In this document: positions 43,516-53,438 of the stretch, one piece after another
Layout of the letters: every line of letters starts with the position of its first letter
How positions within the stretch are numbered: position 1 is the stretch's first letter
From: Bacillota bacterium
GTDB lineage: Bacteria; Bacillota; Limnochordia; DTU087; JAAYGB01
Length of the DNA: 57,163 bases
Direction of reading: 5' to 3'
Assembly (NCBI GenBank): GCA_012727955.1
Contig: JAAYGB010000004.1
Span: 1 to 57,163 of the forward strand
Position numbers and translations under genes: made by a program
Notes under the pieces: model-generated
The model's database searches: none
What the model was told of the DNA's origin: nothing
What the model saw: only the letters and a program-made list of their open reading frames with translations

Positions 43516-44394
43516 TTGGAGAGCATCAAGGGCTATCTAGACCGACCGATGACTTACATGCTAAGTAGCGATAATTATCAGGGTAGTGAAGTTGTCATCT
43601 TTGGCATCCCCATGGATTTTACAACCAGTTATCGGCCCGGGGCTCGGTTCGGGCCTCAGCGGGTGCGGGAAGTGGCCGACGCCTTGGAGACCTACAGTCC
43701 CTACCTTGATCGGGATCTAGCCGAGGTAACCTTTTACGATGCCGGTGATGTTGAAGTCCACTATGGCAACGTCGCAGCATCCTTGGACAAGGCCCGCCAA
43801 GTGGCAAACCGATTGTTCGCTGCTGGGAAAAAGCCTCTAATGCTAGGTGGCGAACATCTAGTATCTTTGCCGGTAATCGAGGCGGCACTGGAGCAATATC
43901 CTGACTTGGTGTTGCTTCATTTCGATGCCCATGCCGATTTGCGTGAGGAATACATGGGAGAGCGGCTGTCCCACGCTACCGTCATTAAGCAAGCCGTTGG
44001 TTCTCTGGCTAACCCGACTCGCTTGTACCAATTTGGGATCCGCTCCGGTGAAGCCCAGGAGTTTGCTTGGGCCCGTAAACATAGTAACTTCCACCCCTTC
44101 GACGTTCTGGAGCCCTTCCTGAAGGTCCGGGAAGAATTGCAGGACAAGCCCCTGTACGTGAGCATTGATATCGATGTAGTGGATCCCGCCTTTGCACCGG
44201 GTACGGGAACTGCAGAACCCGGGGGCTGCAGCAGTGCCGAAATTTTAACGGTAATTCGCCATCTGCGGGGGCTCAATGTAGTTGGGTTAGACATCGTTGA
44301 GCTGGCTCCAGATCTGGATAGCAGCGACATTACGGCGTTCTTGGTAGCGAAGATGGTGCGTGAAGCTGTTTTGGCAATTTCTAAAGATGGGTGA
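43516..44394 (+). CDS. speB: Agmatinase (arginase/ureohydrolase family)
   Basis: 292 aa. Hydrolyses agmatine to putrescine and urea at a binuclear manganese centre. Metal ligands are visible in GGEHLVSLPVIE, LHFDAHADLREEY and SIDIDVVDPAFAPGTG. Pairing with speE supports agmatinase rather than arginase. TTG 43516 has GGAGGTGG eight bases away. The GTG at 43507 in the longer frame lies inside the ribosome site. Confidence 0.93.
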   Translation: MESIKGYLDRPMTYMLSSDNYQGSEVVIFGIPMDFTTSYRPGARFGPQRVREVADALETYSPYLDRDLAEVTFYDAGDVEVHYGNVAASLDKARQVANRLFAAGKKPLMLGGEHLVSLPVIEAALEQYPDLVLLHFDAHADLREEYMGERLSHATVIKQAVGSLANPTRLYQFGIRSGEAQEFAWARKHSNFHPFDVLEPFLKVREELQDKPLYVSIDIDVVDPAFAPGTGTAEPGGCSSAEILTVIRHLRGLNVVGLDIVELAPDLDSSDITAFLVAKMVREAVLAISKDG

Positions 44395-44398
44395 TTGT

Positions 44399-46075
44399 AT
44401 GGGAGTAGCAGAGGAAGTCAAGGGGAAATTGACGGAGGGCATCGCGGCGGCTTTGAACCGGGCGATGTCCGCAGGTGAACTGGAATTTGCTGAAATCCCC
44501 GAGTTTGTAATTGAGGTTCCCAAGGAGCGGGAACACGGGGATTTTGCCACCAATGTGGCTATGTTGTTATCTCGATATACCAAACTACCGCCCCGCAAGA
44601 ATGCCGAGATTATCGTTAACTACTTGCAGCTCGATGATCTAGTGGAACGGACCGATGTGGCTGGCCCTGGGTTCATCAATTTCCATCTCAAGAAGAGTTG
44701 GCTGTATCAAGTGTTAACCCAGGTCGAAGCCCAGGATGATAAGTATGGTTGGCGCGATCTTGGGCGGGGTGAAAGGGTTCAAATCGAGTTTGTCAGTGCC
44801 AACCCAGTGGGTCCGATGAATGTGGTCAATGCTCGGGCCGCAGCCGTTGGTGATACTTTGGCTCGGTTGCTAAGGGCTTTGGGATATGATGTAACTAAGG
44901 AGTATTATGTCAACGACGCGGGTAACCAAGCTCGGATCTTTGGCAAGTCCATTGCAGCTCGGTATTTGCAGCAAAAGGGGCAAGACGTTCCCTTCCCAGA
45001 AGACGGATATCCTGCAGACTATGTGATTGATCTGGCCAAGACACTATTGACTGAACATCCGGAGTTAGATCAGTTGCCCCTAGAGGAATTACAGCAGTTT
45101 TGCACCCGTTGGGGTACCGATCACATGGTAGAGGGACAAAAACGGGACCTCGCGGAATTCGGGGTTGAGTTCGATGTTTGGTTTCGGGAGCGGGAACTCC
45201 ATGAAGCCAAGGCCGTAGAGAAGGTCATCGAGGTTCTCGGGGAAAAGGGGTTGCTGTACGAGTCCGAGGGCGCAATTTGGTTTCGGAGTACCCAGTTCGG
45301 CGATGACAAGGACAGGGTCTTGGTGAAGAGCGATGGAAACCCCACTTATCTGACCCCCGACATTGCCTATCACTGGAATAAGTATCAGCGAGGCTTTGAC
45401 AAAGTTATCGACATTCTCGGTCCCGATCACCATGGCTATGTCGGCCGGATGAAGGCGGCGGTCCAGGCTTTGGGCTACAGTGAAGACTCCTTGGAGATCA
45501 TCATCCTGCAGTTGGTGAATCTACTCCGGGATGGGGAAAAGGTCAGGATGTCTAAGCGCCGGGGCGAGTTCGTGACGATGGACGAGTTAATTTCCGAGGT
45601 TGGCAAGGATGCAGCCCGGTACTTCTTCTTGATGCGTAGTCCGGAAAGCCACTTGGACTTTGACTTGAGTCTAGCAGTAGAGCAAAGCTCCGATAACCCG
45701 GTATATTATGTGCAATATGCCCATGCCCGGATCTGTTCAATTCTGCGTCAGGCAGAGGAACAGGAAGTCCAGGCGCGACCCTATCCCGGGATCGACCAGC
45801 TGCGCTTTGAGGAAGACGTTGAACTGGAGTTGTTGCGACGCTTAGCGGACTTTAGCGAAGAAATCGAGCTAGCGGGAACCCGGCGGGAACCCCATCGGAT
45901 CGCTCGCTATGTTCATGAAGTGGCCTCGTTGTTCCACAATTTCTATACCCATTGTCGAGTTCTGGGTGTAGAGCCGGAGATTCAGGCTAGCAGATTGGCC
46001 TTGGCCGATGCTGTCCGAGTAGTACTGAGAAACGGTCTGTATCTGCTGGGCATCGATGCTCCCGAGCGAATGTAG
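44399..46075 (+). CDS. argS: Arginyl-tRNA synthetase
   Basis: 558 aa, class I. It has the N-terminal additional domain (VPKEREHGDFATNVAM, GPGFINFHLKKSWL), SANPVGPMNVVNARAAAVGD in the place of the HIGH motif, the MSKRRGEFV KMSKS equivalent, and the C-terminal DALR anticodon-binding helices. The HIGH signature is degenerate (NVVN in place of HIGH), which I believe occurs in a known ArgRS subgroup but cannot check. ATG 44399 lies four bases after speB with GGGTGATT as the ribosome site. Arginine links it to the polyamine genes. Confidence 0.94.
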   Translation: MGVAEEVKGKLTEGIAAALNRAMSAGELEFAEIPEFVIEVPKEREHGDFATNVAMLLSRYTKLPPRKNAEIIVNYLQLDDLVERTDVAGPGFINFHLKKSWLYQVLTQVEAQDDKYGWRDLGRGERVQIEFVSANPVGPMNVVNARAAAVGDTLARLLRALGYDVTKEYYVNDAGNQARIFGKSIAARYLQQKGQDVPFPEDGYPADYVIDLAKTLLTEHPELDQLPLEELQQFCTRWGTDHMVEGQKRDLAEFGVEFDVWFRERELHEAKAVEKVIEVLGEKGLLYESEGAIWFRSTQFGDDKDRVLVKSDGNPTYLTPDIAYHWNKYQRGFDKVIDILGPDHHGYVGRMKAAVQALGYSEDSLEIIILQLVNLLRDGEKVRMSKRRGEFVTMDELISEVGKDAARYFFLMRSPESHLDFDLSLAVEQSSDNPVYYVQYAHARICSILRQAEEQEVQARPYPGIDQLRFEEDVELELLRRLADFSEEIELAGTRREPHRIARYVHEVASLFHNFYTHCRVLGVEPEIQASRLALADAVRVVLRNGLYLLGIDAPERM

Positions 46076-46213
46076 GGGGCAGGCGAACATTCTTTTTCCA
46101 CGGCAAAAGGCAGGAAGGTATTCTTTCTTAGTGAACTAACCCTATGACTACTGGCTTCAGACAGAGTCTTGTTGGGTTATTTAAGGAGAAGACTGCCAAT
46201 AGGAGTGAAGCAC

Positions 46214-46903
46214 ATGGCTCGTCCGTCCCTGTCTATGTCGTGGAAGATTCTCAAACGCTCTCTGCGCCTCGCCTATGATCACATTGGAATGGTTTTGGTG
46301 ATGAGCACCCTGTGGTCCTTTACCGCGTTTTTGCCTTTGGTCTTGGTCTCTGCCTTCGCCAATTTCATTACCAATCCCAATATCATTGGTGCTGCCCTAC
46401 CTTTAACGGTGTTGACCTACGGACCGGCAACGGCAGCAGTTCATGGGGTGATGGCACAGATAGTCGCCGGCGAGGATGCCAGTGTGCTTGACTTTTTTCG
46501 GTATTGGCGACGGCACTTCGGTCGAGGACTGGTGGTTTTTCTGGTTACCATCATCTTGCTGCTCATAGTTGTGATTGACATCTATTTTGGAATGGTGACC
46601 ACCAGCAAATTTTGGCAGTTACTGATGGGGCTATGGGTGTACTTTGGAGTTTTTGTCCTTTTGCTGAGTAATTACACCTATCCCTTTTTGGTTCATCAAT
46701 CCATTGGGGTATTTCAGATCTTTCGCAGGTCAGCGTTGTTGGTGTTAGATAACTTGGTTGTCACCTTGCTAGTGGGATTGTTCTTGCTGGTTTTCACCGT
46801 GTTCAACTTTGTCATCGCTGCGGGGTTAATTTTGTTGCTCGGTGGAGTGACAGCCTGTGTTCAGAACGTGGCCTATGAGGAAATCATGAAAAAATACGAC
46901 TAA
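46214..46903 (+). CDS. DUF624 (YesL-type) membrane protein
   Basis: 229 aa, about five hydrophobic helices (residues 20-45, 55-80, 105-130, 140-165, 180-215). The pattern WSFTAFLPLVLV, TYGPATAAVHGVM and DFFRYWRRHFGRG fits the DUF624 family. Its members often lie next to sugar ABC transporters, but none is here. AGGAGTGAAG precedes ATG 46214, and a terminator follows. Confidence 0.75.
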   Translation: MARPSLSMSWKILKRSLRLAYDHIGMVLVMSTLWSFTAFLPLVLVSAFANFITNPNIIGAALPLTVLTYGPATAAVHGVMAQIVAGEDASVLDFFRYWRRHFGRGLVVFLVTIILLLIVVIDIYFGMVTTSKFWQLLMGLWVYFGVFVLLLSNYTYPFLVHQSIGVFQIFRRSALLVLDNLVVTLLVGLFLLVFTVFNFVIAAGLILLLGGVTACVQNVAYEEIMKKYD

Positions 46904-46951
46904 GGCTTAACTGAAAGAGCGATTGCAGGTGATGAGAGATAAGACCGCTGC

Positions 46952-46976
46952 AGGCCCATTTTGTGGGCCTCTTTTT
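46952..46976 (+). terminator. Intrinsic terminator after the DUF624 gene
   Basis: AGGCCCA (46952-46958) pairs with TGGGCCT (46964-46970), followed by CTTTTT. Confidence 0.85.
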
Positions 46977-47045
46977 CGTGACTACCCGCTGTTTACGAAA
47001 CAAGTCTTTTAGTTTAGAATAAAGCAGTATGCAATCGAGGGCTAG

Positions 47046-48710
<1,665 letters not shown>

Positions 48711-48754
48711 CTGGAGGAGCTAGGGCGCTGCCTTTGGGAAAGGAGGCTGGTGCA

Positions 48755-49258
48755 ATGTTAGAAGTGAAAGTGGGATATGTTGGAGTCCATCGGGAAACGG
48801 GACATCCCTTGGTTTTGTTATCGGATCTTGAAGAGCTAAGGTACCTTCCCATCGTGATTGGAGCCTATGAAGCTGGAGCTATCCTTGCGAGCCTGGAAGG
48901 GCATAGTTTTAGTCGTCCGCTGACCCATGATTTGTTGCTTAATACCATTAACAGTCTGCAGGGCAGATTGCTCCAGGTGGTCATCTCTACCATAGAGAGT
49001 GGAGCCTTTCACGCTCTCTTGTATGTCTCGTCTCCCAGCGGCGTGGTTGAGATTGATTCCCGAGCCAGTGATGCGATAGCCTTAGCATTGCGAGCCGGCG
49101 TTTCCATCTATGTGACCGAAGAGGTGGCCAGTAGAGCAATGATTCCCGCAACTCGGGTTGAGTCTGTCGAGGACGTAGACGAAGAAAAGGAAGAGTTCCT
49201 TCGTTTCCTGGAAGATGTGAGGCCCGAGGACTTCCGCAGTAGTCTAGAACAGGATTAA
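48755..49258 (+). CDS. Bifunctional nuclease family protein (BFN, DUF151)
   Basis: 167 aa. The N-terminal BFN domain has VLLSDLEELRYLPIVIGAYEAGAI, THDLLLNTI and IDSRASDAIALALRAGVSIYV. The acidic C-terminus (about 130-167) resembles a UVR-like tail, though this is weak. The family is named for a plant homologue with RNase and DNase activity; the bacterial role is unclear. ATG 48755 has AGGAGG eight bases upstream. It follows pyrG by 44 bp. Confidence 0.87.
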   Translation: MLEVKVGYVGVHRETGHPLVLLSDLEELRYLPIVIGAYEAGAILASLEGHSFSRPLTHDLLLNTINSLQGRLLQVVISTIESGAFHALLYVSSPSGVVEIDSRASDAIALALRAGVSIYVTEEVASRAMIPATRVESVEDVDEEKEEFLRFLEDVRPEDFRSSLEQD

Positions 49259-49296
49259 GCTAGAATCTGAGATTGGAGAGACTTCTCCTGTATAAA

Positions 49297-49334
49297 TCTC
49301 CTCCCACCGGTCAATACTGGCAGGTGGGAGGGGA
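49297..49334 (+). promoter_or_regulatory. 12-bp hairpin sequestering the SD of the next gene
   Basis: TCTCCTCCCACC (49297-49308) pairs with GGTGGGAGGGGA (49323-49334), including one G-T pair. The 3' arm contains the ribosome site GGGAGGGG of the TTG start at 49340. No T run follows, so a translational switch is more likely than a terminator. Confidence 0.55.
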
Positions 49335-49339
49335 TTATC

Positions 49340-49891
49340 TTGTGCAAGCCTTGGATTCGATTCGTATCTATGCTGGTTTTTGTGCTGGGTGTATTGGGGA
49401 TTGGAGCCGTCCCATCGGGGTGGGCGTCCCATCACAGTCTCGATGCCATAGTAGCTTTGGCCCATCGAGAATCAGGGGATTGCTATGAGATTGTAGCCGT
49501 AGATGGCAGCCGCCGAGAAGTTGTCCTTCGGGATCGGGATAGTCGGGAGAAGTACAGGTTTCCGGTCAGCGACGGCGCCACCATTACTCGCAACAGCCTG
49601 CCGGCGGCCTTGTCTGATCTCGAGCCGCCGTATCCCGGAGCCTATCAGGAGGGCATTGTGGTGTTCGGCTCCCAAGGCACCATCGCCGGGATTCATGCAT
49701 ACTATTATTCCATACCAGTAGAGGTCGTCGATGCGATGGAGGGAGTTGCTTGGCTACAAGACTTGAACACCGGGACCACTGTCCTGTGCCCAATTGTAGA
49801 CCGAGCATCAGCTGACCTTATGCCCGGTGCCCAGGGCATTGGACTCTTTGGTGCTGGAGGACGACTCCGGCAGTTCATTCCCTACGAATGA
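49340..49891 (+). CDS. Secreted protein of unknown function
   Basis: 183 aa. It starts with MCKPWIRFVSMLVFVLGV and has a predicted signal peptide ending near residue 29 (SGWA, then SHHS). The mature part is beta-rich with VVLRDRDSREKYRFPVSDGA and two repeated-looking halves with ITRNSLPAALSDL and DRASADLMPGAQG. TTG 49340 is six bases past GGGAGGGG, which lies inside a stable hairpin. It sits between the BFN gene and rho. I do not recognise the family. Confidence 0.7.
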   Translation: MCKPWIRFVSMLVFVLGVLGIGAVPSGWASHHSLDAIVALAHRESGDCYEIVAVDGSRREVVLRDRDSREKYRFPVSDGATITRNSLPAALSDLEPPYPGAYQEGIVVFGSQGTIAGIHAYYYSIPVEVVDAMEGVAWLQDLNTGTTVLCPIVDRASADLMPGAQGIGLFGAGGRLRQFIPYE

Positions 49892-50219
49892 AAAGGGATT
49901 AATTCCCCTGCGGCGAATTGTTCCAGTAAGTTGAGATGCATTGAGCCCACGAAAACGGCCACAGCACTGTAGCCAACGGGATCCATCATTCCTGCCAATC
50001 ATAAGTGTGGCCTTTGTTTTTCCCGCCTGGCCCTTTTGAGTTGTGTAACGAGTACAGTCACTTCCCCGTACTCGTTTCTCAAGTCTTCTCGGCTATTTTC
50101 TATCGACTACTTGTCTATTCTCAACCATGTCCTTCGTCTTCCTGGTTTGTAAGGCTTATTACCCCATTTGTGAAACTTATCATGTCTGAATTACTTACTG
50201 ATCGTAGAGGTGGTTGTGG
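49892..50219 (+). promoter_or_regulatory. Leader region of rho with hairpin and C-rich, G-poor tract
   Basis: This 328-bp gap has no convincing gene. AACGAGTAC (50047-50055) pairs with GTACTCGTT (50068-50076) as a terminator-like hairpin followed by TCTC. From 50071 to 50140 I count 21 C and 8 G, the reverse of the G-rich coding strand elsewhere and like a Rho-utilisation (rut) site. Autogenous control of rho by premature termination is a plausible role. Confidence 0.5.
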
Positions 50220-51491
50220 GTGAATATTGAAGCTTTGGAGGGCAAAACTGCCCAACAATTGCAGGAGATAGCCAAATCCAATGGCGTAAGTGGCTACTCC
50301 CGCATGAAAAAAAGCGAACTGGTCTACGAGATTCTGCGGAAAGAGACGGAACAGGAAGGATTAATACTACAGGAAGGGATCTTGGAAATTCTCCCCGATG
50401 GCTATGGGTTCCTTCGGGTCGAAGGGTTTACCCCCGGCAATGAAGATGTGTACGTCTCTCCCTCCCAGATTCGCCGGTTCAATCTCAAAACCGGAGATTT
50501 GATTCTCGGTCAGGTTCGTCCTCCCAAGGATAATGAACGGTACTACGCCCTGCTGCGGGTTACGGCAGTCAACACGTTAGACCCAGACAAAGCCGGTAAA
50601 CGGCCCTCCTTCGATGATCTGACTCCCGTTTATCCCAATGAACGTCTTCGCCTCGAAACATCTCCCGATGAGATAGCTACCCGCCTAATCGATGTGGTCA
50701 CTCCAATTGGTAAGGGGCAAAGGGGTCTGATTGTGGCACCGCCTAAGGCCGGAAAGACCACGGTCCTCAAGAAGATCGCCAACAGTATAACTACCAACCA
50801 TCCTGAAGTAGAGTTGATGGTGTTACTAATCGACGAGCGTCCTGAGGAAGTCACCGATATGGAGCGCTCCGTTAAAGGGATAGTGGTCAACTCTACCTTT
50901 GATCAACCTCCGGAAAATCACGTACGGGTGGCGGATCTGGTACTGGAGCGGGCTAAACGCTTGGTGGAGCATGGCAAGGATGTTGTGATCCTGCTGGATA
51001 GTATCACCCGCCTAGCCCGAGCCCATAACCTCGTTGTACCTCCCAGCGGTCGTACCCTTTCCGGTGGTGTAGATCCTGCGGCCCTCCATCGGCCAAAACG
51101 TTTCTTTGGAGCCGCCCGGAACCTGGAGGAAGGCGGCAGCCTCACCATCATGGCCACTGCTTTGATTGAGACCGGCAGTCGGATGGACGATGTGATTTAT
51201 GAGGAGTTTAAGGGGACAGGCAACAGCGAACTGCAGCTGGATCGGAGATTGGCGGAGAGACGTATTTTCCCGGCAATAGATATCAACAAGTCGGGAACTC
51301 GAAAGGAAGAACTACTGCTGTCGGAAAGAGAATTGGAGATGATGTGGCTGCTTCGCAAGGCTCTGAGCTCCTTGGGCACTGCCGAAACCACGGACTTACT
51401 AATCGATCGTTTGACTGCTACCAAGTCCAACGAAGAGCTAGTTGACCTAGTGCTCAATTCCACCTTTGCCGAGAATGTGCGTTCCTCATAG
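50220..51491 (+). CDS. rho: Transcription termination factor Rho
   Basis: 423 aa. It has an N-terminal Rho_N helical domain ([20 protein letters not shown]), a cold-shock-like RNA-binding domain ([23 protein letters not shown]), and a RecA-type ATPase with Walker [15 protein letters not shown], Walker [17 protein letters not shown] and the secondary RNA-binding Q/R-loop region. GTG 50220 has AGGTGG seven bases upstream; the TTG at 50214 lies too near. A rut-like leader precedes it. Confidence 0.97.
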   Translation: MNIEALEGKTAQQLQEIAKSNGVSGYSRMKKSELVYEILRKETEQEGLILQEGILEILPDGYGFLRVEGFTPGNEDVYVSPSQIRRFNLKTGDLILGQVRPPKDNERYYALLRVTAVNTLDPDKAGKRPSFDDLTPVYPNERLRLETSPDEIATRLIDVVTPIGKGQRGLIVAPPKAGKTTVLKKIANSITTNHPEVELMVLLIDERPEEVTDMERSVKGIVVNSTFDQPPENHVRVADLVLERAKRLVEHGKDVVILLDSITRLARAHNLVVPPSGRTLSGGVDPAALHRPKRFFGAARNLEEGGSLTIMATALIETGSRMDDVIYEEFKGTGNSELQLDRRLAERRIFPAIDINKSGTRKEELLLSERELEMMWLLRKALSSLGTAETTDLLIDRLTATKSNEELVDLVLNSTFAENVRSS

Positions 51492-51722
51492 AGCAATGGG
51501 TAGCCCCTGCAGGAGGCCTGTATGGGATCAAAGGTGGGGAGGGAGAATAACGGTGTCTGGGGTTAGTTAAATGGATCAGTTATTATTGGTTCGCTGTGGG
51601 AAATGGGGACAAGGTGGGCCTCTTTTCCTGGAAAAAGAGCAATAGGGAAAAGGGATCATCCCAGAGGCCGAGAAATCAGTACGAGGAACAATCATCGTTA
51701 CGGCTTGGGTGGGGAGGATGGC

Positions 51723-52925
51723 ATGGACTACTACCGACATCGAACACATCGCAAAAAACTTAAACTGACTAAATTCCTCCGGTTTAGCATTGTCACCGGC
51801 CTGTTTATTGGAGTAGTCTGTTTTTTAGGGCCTTTGCGCCATTTATTTCAAGGAACGCCGGTTTCAGGATTATTACATCGTGGGGGCCCCAACGGGGAAG
51901 CTGAGGCTAGTATCGGCTCCAATTTGCGGTTTTGGGCCTATACTGAAGCTGAGGGGACTGGCGGGACCGAGGCGACGACCCCGGTGGACGGTCTTAGCTC
52001 CGCGGCTGCTGTCGGAGGCGATGAGGTGGAAGCAGAGCCCAGCGGAGGAGTGCTAGCCACTTCGGACCTGGATGTAGAGGAGACTCTGAAATTACTCGGG
52101 GACGGGCTGCCTGAACCCGATGCTGAGCAGGAGTCGTCAGGACAAGAAGCAGCGTTAGCCGACAGTGGTGAATCTGAGAAAGCAGTGATCGCGGCCAAAC
52201 CCCTTTTGGTGGATCACGTGGTCAAGTCCGGCGAGACATTGTGGGATATCGCTCGGAAGTATCAGGTCAATTTGGATACTGTCATTGTTGCCAACAATTT
52301 CGTTGACGCCAATCGGTTGCGAATCGGGCAGAAGGTTCGGGTGCCAACCCAGGATGGCGTTTTCTATCATGTCCAGCGAGGAGACAGTATCTGGAAAATA
52401 GCGCAGCGCTTTAATGTCGCCTCGACGGAGATAATTTCGACCAATGGTATTGATGATCCAGCCCGATTGCGAATTGGACAGGAGTTGTTTATTCCTGGGA
52501 TGGAAGCCGTTCGGGCCAGCAGATATGTCCTAGTGGGTCCCGATGGGAAGCTAAGGCGGGCCTTTGATCGACCGGTGTCGGGAGGTTGGATCTCTTCCCG
52601 GTTTGGTCCGAGAGGGGGCCGGCTGCATGCGGGATTGGATATTGCTGTGCCGACGGGAACCATTGTTAGGGCTGCCGCCGATGGAATCGTTACCTTCTCC
52701 GGCAGTAACGGAGGTTATGGTTTGTTGGTTCGCATCGATCACGGCGACGGTGTCGAAACCCGTTACGCACATAACAGTCGGTTAGTAGTCAAGGCCGGAC
52801 AGAGAGTGAAACGAGGACAGATTATTGCCTATAGCGGAAACACCGGCAACTCAACGGGACCTCACCTTCACTTTGAAATTCGACTGCGGGGTGTAGCTTA
52901 CGACCCGCTGAAATATATCCGGTAA
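51723..52925 (+). CDS. M23 peptidase with two LysM domains
   Basis: 400 aa. A basic N-terminus and one transmembrane helix (about 17-38) precede a Gly/Glu-rich acidic linker to about 160. Two LysM modules follow (HVVKSGETLWDIARKY near 165 and YHVQRGDSIWKIAQRF near 216), then the M23 endopeptidase domain (about 280-400) with GRLHAGLDIAVPTGT and the zinc motif HLHFEIR. Anchored peptidoglycan endopeptidase of the SpoIIQ/NlpD-like layout. ATG 51723 follows GGGGAGG; the frame runs back to 51603 without a better site. Confidence 0.92.
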   Translation: MDYYRHRTHRKKLKLTKFLRFSIVTGLFIGVVCFLGPLRHLFQGTPVSGLLHRGGPNGEAEASIGSNLRFWAYTEAEGTGGTEATTPVDGLSSAAAVGGDEVEAEPSGGVLATSDLDVEETLKLLGDGLPEPDAEQESSGQEAALADSGESEKAVIAAKPLLVDHVVKSGETLWDIARKYQVNLDTVIVANNFVDANRLRIGQKVRVPTQDGVFYHVQRGDSIWKIAQRFNVASTEIISTNGIDDPARLRIGQELFIPGMEAVRASRYVLVGPDGKLRRAFDRPVSGGWISSRFGPRGGRLHAGLDIAVPTGTIVRAAADGIVTFSGSNGGYGLLVRIDHGDGVETRYAHNSRLVVKAGQRVKRGQIIAYSGNTGNSTGPHLHFEIRLRGVAYDPLKYIR

Positions 52926-52942
52926 CTGGTGGTAGACGATGG

Positions 52943-52972
52943 TTGCGTGATTTGGGATACTTGTGCTATAAT
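52943..52972 (+). promoter_or_regulatory. Promoter of rpmE
   Basis: TTGCGT (52943-52948), 18-bp spacer and consensus TATAAT (52967-52972) with an extended TGC before it, 45 bp upstream of the L31 start. Confidence 0.75.
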
Positions 52973-53017
52973 CGAGAAGAATTTGGATAGGATGGGCGCG
53001 GGAAAGAGGTGACGAAT

Positions 53018-53233
53018 GTGAAAGAGAATATTCATCCGCAGTATTATCAGACCACTGTTACCTGTTCGTGTGGGAACACGTTTGAGACTGGCTCAACCAA
53101 GGAAGATATCAGGGTGGAGATTTGCTCTGCCTGTCACCCCTTCTTCACCGGGCGGCAAAAGTTTGTTGACTCCGGTGGACGGGTTGAGAGGTTTATGAGA
53201 AAGTACAACCTCAAGAGCCAAGAGGAAGAGTAA
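53018..53233 (+). CDS. rpmE: 50S ribosomal protein L31
   Basis: 71 aa, zinc-containing L31 type. The cysteines lie in [12 protein letters not shown] and [12 protein letters not shown], forming a zinc knuckle. GTG 53018 has AGAGGTGA upstream. The GTG at 53009 in the longer frame is part of that site. It has its own consensus promoter and terminator. Confidence 0.96.
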   Translation: MKENIHPQYYQTTVTCSCGNTFETGSTKEDIRVEICSACHPFFTGRQKFVDSGGRVERFMRKYNLKSQEEE

Positions 53234-53285
53234 TAGGCGCAACAAGAGTAACCCTAGCTATATCAGGCTTTGAGCCGATAGACCT

Positions 53286-53311
53286 CAGCAGGCACTTTGC
53301 CTGCTGTTTTT
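53286..53311 (+). terminator. Intrinsic terminator after rpmE
   Basis: CAGCAGGCA (53286-53294) pairs with TGCCTGCTG (53298-53306) around a CTT loop, followed by TTTTT. Confidence 0.9.
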
Positions 53312-53438
53312 CTTATCCCCACGCTAGGAACCCTATATAGACTAATCCGATGTTGACAGGATAACATGTATGTGACAACGGATAGTTAGGAGTTTACATG
53401 ATGCAAAGGGATCTGTTACAAAAAAAAAGCAACCGATA

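Noticed and set aside
50168-50185. TTGTGA-N6-TCATGT as a possible Rex operator before rho.
   Set aside because: Only the first half fits the Rex consensus TTGTGA-N6-TCACAA. Chance is likely in an AT-rich leader.
50005-50223. A 72-codon open frame overlapping the start of rho.
   Set aside because: It has no ribosome site, overlaps the rho SD and covers the C-rich leader. Its composition reflects that leader, not a protein family.
53353-53381. TTGACA as a dusB promoter.
   Set aside because: No acceptable -10 element lies 15-19 bases downstream, so the -35 match alone is not used.
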